Of a stretch of DNA of 46,543 nucleotides, positions 33,883 through 41,316 are shown one piece after another. Positions within the stretch are counted from its first letter, which is position 1. Every line of letters starts with the position of its first letter. The notes under the pieces were generated by a model, which made no database searches, was not told where the DNA came from, and saw only the letters and a list, made by a program, of their open reading frames with translations. The DNA is from Akkermansia muciniphila (GTDB lineage Bacteria > Verrucomicrobiota > Verrucomicrobiia > Verrucomicrobiales > Verrucomicrobiaceae), in contig CAMAZK010000007.1 in assembly GCA_945863205.1 (NCBI GenBank), positions 1 through 46,543 of the forward strand, read 5' to 3'. The translations under genes were made by a program, and so were the position numbers.

Positions 33883-35121
33883 TCAGAGAAGCTCGGGCTT
33901 CTGCAGGAGCTCGGCGACGCGCTTGAGAAGGCGTCCGGCGCCGCCGCCGTCAAGGACACGGTGGTCGAAGCTGAGGGTGAGCTCGGCTTCGGTGACGGGG
34001 ATGAACTGCTTCACTTCCTCGCTCCAATGCGGGACTTTGCTGCCGGCGCCGAGGCCGAGGACGAGATTCTGCTCCGGCAGCGGGATGGGCGTGGCCCAGA
34101 CGATGCCGAAGGTGCCGAAGTTCGTGACGGTGGCGATGCCGGGGCGGTTGATGTCGCTGGGGAGGCGGCGGGCGCGGGCCTGCTCGACGAGCTTGTTGTA
34201 GGTGGGGACCAGCTTGAGGAGCGGGGTCTTTTCCACCTCGCGCAGCGTGGGGACCATGACGCCGTCGTCCACTTCGACGGCGAAGCCGATGTCGATGGCC
34301 CGGGGATGGACGATGCGGTTGCCGATGAGGCGACCGGCGACGGCGGTGTTTTCAGCGAGGGCGAGGGCGAGGGCGCGGATGACGTAGAGGGCGGGGCCGG
34401 GCTTCGGATCGGTCTTTCTGCGATGGGCGAGCATGGCGTCCAGCACGATGGGGCTGCCGACGGTGGCGAGCGGACGCGCCCAACTGCGGCGCATGCTGTC
34501 GGCGACGGCGATGCGCATGGGCGAAGCCGGCGTCATGCGGTGCTCCTCCAGCCCGCGGAGGAAGGCTTCGAAGTCTTCGACGGTGACACGCCCGCCGGCT
34601 CCGGTGCCGGGGACGCCGGAGAGGTCGGCCGCATTCAGACCGAGTTCGAGCATGCGGGCGCGCATGCGGGGGGAGATGTAGCTGGCTCCGGTGGCGCCGG
34701 CCGGCACGGGAAGTCCGCCGCTGACGACAGGCTCGACGGTGGGCTGGCGGTTGGAGATGACATCGTCGTCACTGATCTGGAAGTGCAGATTTTCGACAAC
34801 GTCGGAAGCGTCGGCAGGATGCCGGGTGTCAAGGGACGGCCGGGAAGCGCCGGAGACACCGAGAGCCTGGGCGTCTTCCTCGGTGATTTCGAGTTGCCCG
34901 AGCGTAGAGCCGACTGCGTAGCTGGTCTGCGGGACGGTGGTGACTTGCGCGAGCTTCCCGGCGCAAGGAGCCGTGACGGCCATCGTGGCTTTGTTGGTCT
35001 CGACTTCGAAGATGTCTCCGCCCGCTTCGACCGTTCCGCCGGTCGGGATCAAGATGCGAATGATGGTGGCTTCGGCGATGGATTCGCCAAGCTGGGGCAT
35101 CAGGATGGGGATGGAGGGCAT
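33883..35121 (-). CDS. 2-oxoacid dehydrogenase complex E2 (dihydrolipoamide acyltransferase)
   Basis: 412 residues. One lipoyl domain at the N-terminus carries the lipoylated Lys44 in VETNKATMAV. A peripheral-subunit-binding domain follows at about 145-185 (SYISPRMRARMLELG then GAGGRVTVEDF), and the catalytic domain ends with FDHRVLDGG, His387 and Asp391 being the active-site pair. It transfers the acyl group from E1 to CoA. The linkers are rich in Asp/Ser. The gene starts 21 bp after the E1-beta stop codon; that spacer is entirely three copies of a 7 bp repeat. Pyruvate is the likely substrate, but branched-chain acids cannot be excluded. Confidence 0.93.
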   Translation of the reverse strand: MPSIPILMPQLGESIAEATIIRILIPTGGTVEAGGDIFEVETNKATMAVTAPCAGKLAQVTTVPQTSYAVGSTLGQLEITEEDAQALGVSGASRPSLDTRHPADASDVVENLHFQISDDDVISNRQPTVEPVVSGGLPVPAGATGASYISPRMRARMLELGLNAADLSGVPGTGAGGRVTVEDFEAFLRGLEEHRMTPASPMRIAVADSMRRSWARPLATVGSPIVLDAMLAHRRKTDPKPGPALYVIRALALALAENTAVAGRLIGNRIVHPRAIDIGFAVEVDDGVMVPTLREVEKTPLLKLVPTYNKLVEQARARRLPSDINRPGIATVTNFGTFGIVWATPIPLPEQNLVLGLGAGSKVPHWSEEVKQFIPVTEAELTLSFDHRVLDGGGAGRLLKRVAELLQKPELL

Positions 35122-35122
35122 G

Positions 35123-35143
35123 GCTGGATGCTGGATGCTGGAT
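35123..35143. repeat. Heptamer GCTGGAT x3 filling the E1-beta/E2 spacer
   Basis: Three perfect tandem copies of GCTGGAT run from 35123 to 35143, starting 2 bp from the E2 ATG and touching the E1-beta stop codon. The sequence differs from the CGTCATT family but has the same 7 bp period and the same kind of location. Confidence 0.9.
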
Positions 35144-36108
35144 CAATACCGGATCAGGCGGCGGAGAGCGGCGGCGATGGTGGCGACGGTGGGACGATGC
35201 GCCTTCCAGAGATTGGGGTGATAGGGAATGGGCGTGTCCTTGGAATTCAGGCGCATGGGCGGCGCATCGAGCAGGTGGAAGCCCTCACTGGCGACGCGGG
35301 AGACGATTTCCGCCGTCACACCGCCCCACGGAAAGGCCTCGCCGAGGGCGAGGAGCCGGCCGGTGCGGGCGACGGAGGCGAGGATGGTGTCGGTGTCCAT
35401 GGGCTTGACGCTGCGGAGATCCACGACCTCGATCTGGTAGCCGTCGAGCTGCAGTTCCTCTGCGGCGCGCAGGGCCTCGTGAACCATGGCGCTGTAGGTG
35501 ACGATGGTGGCGTGCCGACCGGGCCGGGCGATGCGCGCCTTGCCGATGGGCAGTTCGCGGGAGCCTATGTCGTCGGCCTTGAGATGGTAATAAAGGAACT
35601 TGTGCTCGCAGTAGATGACCGGGTCGTTGATCGCCACGCTGTCCAGCAGCATCCAGTAGGCATCCTCGACCGTGGCGGGCGTCACGATGACGAGGCCGGG
35701 ATAGTGCGCGTAGATGGCCTCCATCGACTGGCTGTGAAAGGGGCCGCTGCCCGCCGTGCCGCCAGAGGGCAGGCGGATGGTGATGGGGCAGGGCGTGTTC
35801 GTGCGCCAGAAGAGCGTGGCCGCCTGATTGACGATCTGATTGAAGCCGACGGAGGAGAAATCCGCGAACTGCATCTCGATGATCGGACGCGCCCCCTCCA
35901 CGGCGGCGCCGATGGCCATGCCGATCATAGCATCCTCACTGATGGGCGCGTCGAAGACACGACCGGGAAATTCCTTGTCGAGGTTCTTCGTGGCCTTGAA
36001 GGCACCGCCGAAGGTGCTGATGTCCTGGCCGTAAAGAAAGACCGAGGGGTCAGAGTGAAGCGCCTCGAACTGCGCCTCCCGAATGGCTTCGAGGTAAGTG
36101 ATGCTCAT
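35143..36108 (-). CDS. 2-oxoacid dehydrogenase E1 component, beta subunit
   Basis: 321 residues, the standard length. It pairs with the alpha subunit to make the thiamine-diphosphate enzyme that decarboxylates a 2-oxoacid. Family signatures: the N-terminal YLEAIREAQFEAL, GQDISTFGGAF near 28-38, VFDAPISEDAMIGMAIGAA near 52-70 and the RLPSGGTAGSGPFHSQSMEA region near 133-152, whose His is important for catalysis. Its start overlaps the alpha-subunit stop by four bases (36105-36108), so the subunits are translationally coupled. E2 follows after 21 bp. Confidence 0.95.
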   Translation of the reverse strand: MSITYLEAIREAQFEALHSDPSVFLYGQDISTFGGAFKATKNLDKEFPGRVFDAPISEDAMIGMAIGAAVEGARPIIEMQFADFSSVGFNQIVNQAATLFWRTNTPCPITIRLPSGGTAGSGPFHSQSMEAIYAHYPGLVIVTPATVEDAYWMLLDSVAINDPVIYCEHKFLYYHLKADDIGSRELPIGKARIARPGRHATIVTYSAMVHEALRAAEELQLDGYQIEVVDLRSVKPMDTDTILASVARTGRLLALGEAFPWGGVTAEIVSRVASEGFHLLDAPPMRLNSKDTPIPYHPNLWKAHRPTVATIAAALRRLIRY

Positions 36109-37208
36109 GCTTCGTGCTGCCCCTCCACGAGCTCTGTTGAGGAGAGAGCTTGCCAGTTTTCTTTGAAGGGATCAGGCAGGGGTTCCTTTGAAACCTTCGC
36201 GACCGCCTGATCCACCTTGCTCCGGGCCTCGGTGTGGAGTTCCTGAACCTCGGCCTCGGTCATCCAGCCCTCGTCCAGCACCCGCGCACGGCTGACCGCC
36301 AGGCAGTCACGCGCACTGGCGCCCTGACGGGCGGTGTCCGGTATGTAGGAGGCGTCGTCGTGCTCTCCATGTCCGGCTAGGCGGAGGAGCTTGCCCACGA
36401 TCATCTGCGGCCCGCCGCCTGCACGCGCACTCCGCACCGCCCGCTGAAACACCTCAACGCAGGCCGCGAGGTCCGTGGCATCGACGGTGTAGCCCTGAAC
36501 GCCATAGCCGAGGGCGCGATCCACCAGGTTTTCGCAGGCATACTGACGATTGTTCGGCGTGGAGTAGGCAAATTGATTGTTGGCCACGCTGACCACGAGC
36601 GGCAGCTTTTCCACCGCCGCCATGTTCAGCGCCTCATGGAAGGCTCCGGTGGAAGTGCCCCCGTCTCCGATGCTCGTGGCCCCGATGGCATCCCCGAGCC
36701 TGCCGGCGAGCCTTCTCGCAAAAAGAGTCCCGGAAACGACCGATGTAAGGCTGCCCAGGTGGCTGATCATCGCCAGAAGCCCCTCTTTCGGCCGACCGCG
36801 GTGAATGTTTCCGTCACGCCCCCGCATCGGCCCCGTCAGGACCCCCAAATAAGTGCGCACGGCATCGAGAATGGGCTCCCCGAAGGCCAACCGGCCCGCC
36901 TGATCACGAATGAGGGGACCGTAAACATCTTTTCCCTTCTGAAGCTGCACGCCCAGCGCCGCGCTGAAAGCCTCCTGCCCCTTCCCCACATAGACACCGC
37001 CGACGATGCGTCCTCCTGCCCGGTAGAGACCGGCCAGCTTCTCCTCAAGAATCCGCGCCAGTACCATGTGCTGATAGGCACGCAGGTACTGCGGACGAAT
37101 TTCGACGTCAAAGTCGCTTCCTTGGGATGATCTCGTTTCGGCGAGTGACACGGCACATAGTTGGTGGCGAGCGTGGGATTCGTCAACTTCCTCACCCACT
37201 GATTTCAC
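36105..37208 (-). CDS. 2-oxoacid dehydrogenase E1 component, alpha subunit
   Basis: 367 residues. The thiamine-diphosphate-binding motif runs from GDGGTSTGAF (181-190) to NN at 210-211, the right spacing for E1-alpha. RDQAGRLAFG and RGRDGNIH near 101-136 match the family's active-site channel. The N-terminal 35 residues are not conserved and the true start could be further in, but no better start codon with a ribosome-binding site is evident. No E3 (dihydrolipoamide dehydrogenase) gene is nearby; E3 must come from elsewhere. The gene is first in the operon and is divergent from the gene at 37376 across an AT-rich spacer. Confidence 0.93.
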   Translation of the reverse strand: MKSVGEEVDESHARHQLCAVSLAETRSSQGSDFDVEIRPQYLRAYQHMVLARILEEKLAGLYRAGGRIVGGVYVGKGQEAFSAALGVQLQKGKDVYGPLIRDQAGRLAFGEPILDAVRTYLGVLTGPMRGRDGNIHRGRPKEGLLAMISHLGSLTSVVSGTLFARRLAGRLGDAIGATSIGDGGTSTGAFHEALNMAAVEKLPLVVSVANNQFAYSTPNNRQYACENLVDRALGYGVQGYTVDATDLAACVEVFQRAVRSARAGGGPQMIVGKLLRLAGHGEHDDASYIPDTARQGASARDCLAVSRARVLDEGWMTEAEVQELHTEARSKVDQAVAKVSKEPLPDPFKENWQALSSTELVEGQHEA

Positions 37209-37239
37209 GGCGTTGACCGAAAGCAGCGGGTGATGGCAT

Positions 37240-37375
37240 CGGAATGGCTGAGTGGAGCATGTGACTAAAATTTTGAGAAAAAACGAGACATGAAAGAAGT
37301 CTTTATGATAAAATGTTTGAAAATTCCATAGACTAGTGGAAAATTCATAAAGTTTGGTTAATTTTTTAGAATCCC
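37240..37375. promoter_or_regulatory. AT-rich divergent promoter region
   Basis: The spacer between the E1-alpha operon and the gene at 37376 is strikingly AT-rich: 37261-37380 has 33 G/C in 120 bases (hand-counted, about 28%) in a region otherwise near 60-65%. It contains TATGATAAAAT near 37304-37314 and two copies of GAAAATTC about 20 bp apart (around 37319 and 37339). Promoters for both directions probably lie here. Confidence 0.5.
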
Positions 37376-37981
37376 ATGGAATCGCTCATTGCCTCTGCCG
37401 CCACCGACCCTGCTTTCTCAGACTTCCAAGTCATGAGCTTCGGAAGCGTCCTGCTGCCGGACCATCCGATTCGCTTCGGCTTCCAGGTGGACATCGTGCC
37501 CTCGAACTGCCCCACGAGCATCCTTTTCGGCCTGATCAGCCGCGATCATGTCAACGGCGGTCGTGCGGCCAAAACCTCTGGATTCGCCGTCCGGGTGGAT
37601 CTGGAAATGCGGGAAGTCTGGGACATGATTAACGACAGCGGGCTGGTCGGCTGGGTGGAGCATCCGCTGGGCCTGGCCGCTTTCACGGACGAAGAGCCCC
37701 TCCTGCTGGGATGGGAGATCGAATTCTACGGACAGGTGCTCATCCCGAAGCTCATCGTAGCCGACCAGCAGTGGCTCTACCCGGCCATCCAATGCCCCAG
37801 CCCGATCGTCATGGAATCCGTTGTCGGCTGGCAGGGAGAATGTGACGCGGACCCCCGCAGCGTTTTCCTGCATCCCGCCCTGTGGCGTGAACAAGTGCCC
37901 CAGGAATCCCCGGCCGCCCCCCATCGGGACTCCGGCAGCGGGATCGGCATCGAAGGCCGCCCGGAGCGCGGGGAAAGTTGA
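37376..37981 (+). CDS. Hypothetical protein
   Basis: 201 residues, soluble, no signal peptide or membrane segment. It is rich in beta-strand-like stretches (RFGFQVDIVPSNCP, GLISRDHVNGGRAAKTSG, LLLGWEIEFYGQVLIPKLI) and ends in a disordered Gly/Pro/Ser/Glu-rich tail of about 35 residues. No family is recognised. Codon use and GC look like the neighbours, so it is probably a real gene; the ATG at 37376 directly follows the AT-rich spacer, which may be its promoter. It is upstream of hldD on the same strand with 91 bp between. Confidence 0.6.
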   Translation: MESLIASAATDPAFSDFQVMSFGSVLLPDHPIRFGFQVDIVPSNCPTSILFGLISRDHVNGGRAAKTSGFAVRVDLEMREVWDMINDSGLVGWVEHPLGLAAFTDEEPLLLGWEIEFYGQVLIPKLIVADQQWLYPAIQCPSPIVMESVVGWQGECDADPRSVFLHPALWREQVPQESPAAPHRDSGSGIGIEGRPERGES

Positions 37982-38072
37982 TTCCGCGCTGTCATTCACC
38001 GGCAGGGGCCGCTTTTCGTCCGCCGAAGCTCCGGCTTGAATCCCGCCGTTTTCCCCGTTAACGGCACGGCTC

Positions 38073-39083
38073 ATGAACAACACGGAAAGTCGCATCCTCA
38101 TCACCGGCGGTGCCGGATTCATCGGCAGCGCCCTCGTCTGGGAGCTGAACCGCCGCGGCTGCGAGAACATCGTCGTCTGTGACCGCCTCAGCACGGACGA
38201 AAAGTGGAAAAACCTCGTCCCGCTCAAATTCGCCGACTACATCGACGGCAACGACCTCCTGCAAAACGTCCTGCACTCGCCCGCGAAGCTGGGCCGTTTC
38301 GATTTGATCCTGCACCTCGGCGCCTGCTCCGCCACCACGGAGCGCGATGCGGACTACCTCATGCGGAACAATTACGAATTCAGCAAGCAGCTCTGCCAGT
38401 GGGCGCTGCGGGATGGCGCACGTTTCGTTTATGCCTCATCCGCAGCGACTTACGGCGACGGAGCGCACGGCATGAACGATCAGGATCCGGACATCCACAA
38501 GCTCCGCCCGCTGAACATGTACGGCTACTCGAAGCACCTCTTCGACCTCCACGTCAAGCGGGAGGGCTGGCTGCCGAGCATCGTCGGCCTCAAGTACTTC
38601 AACGTCTATGGCCCCAACGAAGACCACAAGGCGGACATGCGCAGCCTCGTCCACAAAGCCTGCGGCCAGATCCTCGCCACCGGCAAGGTGCAGCTCTTTA
38701 AATCCCACCGCCCCGACTACAAAGACGGCGAGCAGATGCGTGACTTCCTCTACGTGAAAGACGCCATCCGCATGACCCTCCACCTGGCCGAGACCGCCAG
38801 CGCCGGCGGCCTTTTCAATCTCGGCTCCGGCCGGGCTCACACCTGGATCGAGCTGGCCACCGCCATCTTCACCGCCCTCGGCAGGGAGCCGGTCATCGAG
38901 TTCATCGACATGCCGGAGCACCTGCAGTCGAAGTATCAGTACTACACCTGCGCCGACATCGCCAAACTCCGCGCGTCCGGCTTCACGCACGAAATCACCG
39001 CCCTCACCGAGGCCGTGCGCGATTACGTCCAAGGCTACCTCGTTCCCGACCGGCGCCTCGGCGATGAAGCCGCCGGGGAGTGA
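38073..39083 (+). CDS. hldD: ADP-L-glycero-D-manno-heptose 6-epimerase
   Basis: 336 residues. An extended short-chain dehydrogenase/reductase: NADP-binding GGAGFIGS at 12-19, Ser-rich YASSAATYG near 120-128 and catalytic Tyr150-x3-Lys154 in NMYGYSK. The HldD-specific stretch LGACSATTERDADYLMRNN near 82-100 and LKYFNVYGPNEDHKADM near 173-189 make the identification firm. It makes the L,D-heptose donor for the LPS inner core, so the host should be Gram-negative with heptose-containing LPS. Other heptose genes (hldE, gmhA, gmhB) are not in the window. Confidence 0.95.
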   Translation: MNNTESRILITGGAGFIGSALVWELNRRGCENIVVCDRLSTDEKWKNLVPLKFADYIDGNDLLQNVLHSPAKLGRFDLILHLGACSATTERDADYLMRNNYEFSKQLCQWALRDGARFVYASSAATYGDGAHGMNDQDPDIHKLRPLNMYGYSKHLFDLHVKREGWLPSIVGLKYFNVYGPNEDHKADMRSLVHKACGQILATGKVQLFKSHRPDYKDGEQMRDFLYVKDAIRMTLHLAETASAGGLFNLGSGRAHTWIELATAIFTALGREPVIEFIDMPEHLQSKYQYYTCADIAKLRASGFTHEITALTEAVRDYVQGYLVPDRRLGDEAAGE

Positions 39084-39126
39084 TCTGCCCGCCATATGGC
39101 AAGACCATCCCGAAGCTCGCGCCGGA

Positions 39127-41292
39127 CTACTTGGTTTTCATGACATAGACGCCGTCCCAGTCGGGAGGCGGCGGGCTGGCCTTCATGTCCTCACAGCGAC
39201 GGATCATCACGAGCGAGGGATTGTCGTCCTGATGCCGCTCCCGGTGGGCGGAGCGCTGAAAGCAGGTTTGAGCATCCGTCCAGTCCTGCGCAAAGTAGCG
39301 CTCGATGCCCCGCTGATAGATGGCGAGGCACTCACGGGTCTCCTCGGACACCTCAGCGGTGAAACCGATGAGTTCGAACATCTCTACGGGAGTGCTGCGG
39401 CCTTTGACGACGATCCGGTCGAGCAAGCGGAAGGTGAGATCGTCCTGGTGCTTCCGTGCGCGGTCACGGGTCTCTCCGGTGATCATGGTGTGGACACCGT
39501 AGCTCTTGGCGCCGCTCTCACTGCGGGCGGCGAGGTTCACAGTGTCTCCCATCATCGTGTAATTTAAGCGTCGGCGGGACCCCATCATACCGATGATCGC
39601 CAGACCGGAGTTCACGCCGATGCGGGTCTCCATTTTGAGGACGATTTCAGGCCAGTTTCCTTGCTTGCGCCATTTTTCGCGAAGTTCGAGCTGGCGCTTT
39701 TGCATGAGGATGGCGGCGCGGCAGGCGTGGTAGGCGTGCCCTTCGAAGGAAAGCGGGGCGCCGAACATGCCAACGATGGCGTCACCGATGAATTTGTCGA
39801 GGGTGCCGCCGTTGTCGTGGAGGATGTCGGTCATCTCCGTGAGGTAGTCGTTCATCAGCTCGACGAGGCGCTCGGGGCCGAGTTTTTCGGAGAATGAGGA
39901 AAAACCGGCGATGTCGCTGAAGAAGGCGGTGATCTCCGACTGATGGCCGCCGAGTTTCGGCTCCTCCCCGGAGGCGATCATCTGCTCGACCACCTGGGGA
40001 GCCAGGAAGGTGCCGAACATGCCCTTGATGCGGCTTTTTGCGCGGAGTTCGATGACGAGGCGGTGGACGATGGAGCCGCCCTGAACGGCAATGAAACCGA
40101 TCACGGGCCAGGCCAGCGGGAGATGCAGGCTTTCGCTCTGGAAAAAGAAAAATGCGGCGGCGACATAGACGCCCGCCAGCAGCAAGGGCACGGCGACGGA
40201 CATCCCGATGGAGCCATGGCGGAGCACGAGAACAGTCATGAAGGCGATGATTGCCCACGCTGCGACGACCAGCGGCAGGTCCAGCGAGTGGACGTAGTCG
40301 CCGGAAAGGATGCTGCTGAGCGCGTTGGCATGGACGAGCACCAGCGGCGTCTGCGGACCATGCGGCGTGAGGCCCAGGTCGGAGAGGCCTGCGGCGGTCT
40401 GGCCGACGAGCAGGATCCGCCCTTCCACGGGCGGAAAATCCCCGGGCCACGCCTGGTCTTGCACCTCGGCCAGCTTGGACACGAGGGCGGCGTAGGGGAC
40501 GAAGGTGAAACTCTCCGGACGCCGGTAGTTGATCGTCATCTGGCAGCCGTCATCGACCGGGATGTCCCAATTTTTACCCTTCCCGCTGACACGGACGTGA
40601 CCAGGGACGACTTCCACGGCATCCGTGTCCAGTCCCTGACTCTGCAGCAGAGCCTGGAGCACAAGGCTGGGAAAAATGCGGCTGCCGCAGCGCACGACGA
40701 GCGGAATGCGGCGGCGGGCGCCATCCGCCCCGGGCGGGCAGTTCACGAAGCCGACGTGCGAGCTTTCGGCGAGGATCTGCACGGGCAGCAGGCCCGTGTC
40801 GTGACCGACGAGCCGGGCGGGATCGCCCTTGAAACGGGTGATCGCCTTGGTGTTCCCGGCGTAGTCCTCCTCGAACGGCGGACGCCCTTCCAGGACCTCG
40901 GCTGCGGCGGCGGTGATCGACGAGCTGACGAGGATGAGGGCGTCCCCGAAGGCCTGATCGCTGGCAGGATCGGGGCTGGGCTCGCTGAAGATCAGATCGA
41001 AGGCGACCGCGGCGGGGGGACGCGCGGCGAGCTGCGTCATGAGGGCGCCGTGGATCTCGCGCGCCCAGGGCCAGCGGCCAAAGCGCGTCAGCGCATCCTC
41101 GTCGATGCCGACGATGAGGACGGAGGCATGCGCCTGCGGATCACTGGCGGCACGGGCCTTGAAGCGCCAGTCGAGCGTGAGGTCCTCCAGCTCCCTGCCC
41201 ACCGGCGTGTAGCTGAAGCCGAGCGCTAGCAGCAGCACTGCGGGCAGCAGCTTCAGGACGAACCCCAGGCTGCGTTTCTTTTTCTTCGGCAT
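39127..41292 (-). CDS. CHASE2-domain adenylate cyclase
   Basis: 721 residues. An N-terminal membrane helix (about 11-27) leads to a periplasmic CHASE2 sensor domain (about 30-330), then three membrane helices (about 340-405) and a cytoplasmic class III cyclase domain (about 450-650). Metal-binding Asp460 (FFSDIAGF) and Asp504 (FIGDAIVG), Lys500, Thr579, Asn586 and Arg590 are present. Lys500 with Thr579 is the adenine-selecting pair of CyaC-like enzymes, so the product should be cAMP. It is the third gene after tpsA and tpsB, 24 bp behind tpsB, and starts 5 bp after a C10 run on its coding strand. Confidence 0.92.
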   Translation of the reverse strand: MPKKKKRSLGFVLKLLPAVLLLALGFSYTPVGRELEDLTLDWRFKARAASDPQAHASVLIVGIDEDALTRFGRWPWAREIHGALMTQLAARPPAAVAFDLIFSEPSPDPASDQAFGDALILVSSSITAAAAEVLEGRPPFEEDYAGNTKAITRFKGDPARLVGHDTGLLPVQILAESSHVGFVNCPPGADGARRRIPLVVRCGSRIFPSLVLQALLQSQGLDTDAVEVVPGHVRVSGKGKNWDIPVDDGCQMTINYRRPESFTFVPYAALVSKLAEVQDQAWPGDFPPVEGRILLVGQTAAGLSDLGLTPHGPQTPLVLVHANALSSILSGDYVHSLDLPLVVAAWAIIAFMTVLVLRHGSIGMSVAVPLLLAGVYVAAAFFFFQSESLHLPLAWPVIGFIAVQGGSIVHRLVIELRAKSRIKGMFGTFLAPQVVEQMIASGEEPKLGGHQSEITAFFSDIAGFSSFSEKLGPERLVELMNDYLTEMTDILHDNGGTLDKFIGDAIVGMFGAPLSFEGHAYHACRAAILMQKRQLELREKWRKQGNWPEIVLKMETRIGVNSGLAIIGMMGSRRRLNYTMMGDTVNLAARSESGAKSYGVHTMITGETRDRARKHQDDLTFRLLDRIVVKGRSTPVEMFELIGFTAEVSEETRECLAIYQRGIERYFAQDWTDAQTCFQRSAHRERHQDDNPSLVMIRRCEDMKASPPPPDWDGVYVMKTK

Positions 41293-41297
41293 GCGGC

Positions 41298-41307
41298 GGG
41301 GGGGGGG
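41298..41307. repeat. Homopolymer G10 tract ahead of the cyclase start
   Basis: Ten consecutive G on the plus strand (C10 on the coding strand) end 5 bp before the adenylate cyclase ATG, where a ribosome-binding site would normally lie. It fills nearly half of the spacer to tpsB. Confidence 0.95.
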
Positions 41308-41316
41308 AACGGTGGT

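Noticed and set aside
33961..36210. A plus-strand open frame of about 749 codons across the E2/E1-beta genes
   Set aside because: It is antisense to three clear dehydrogenase genes and has no recognisable domain. In GC-rich DNA long antisense frames come from the codon-position bias of the real genes.
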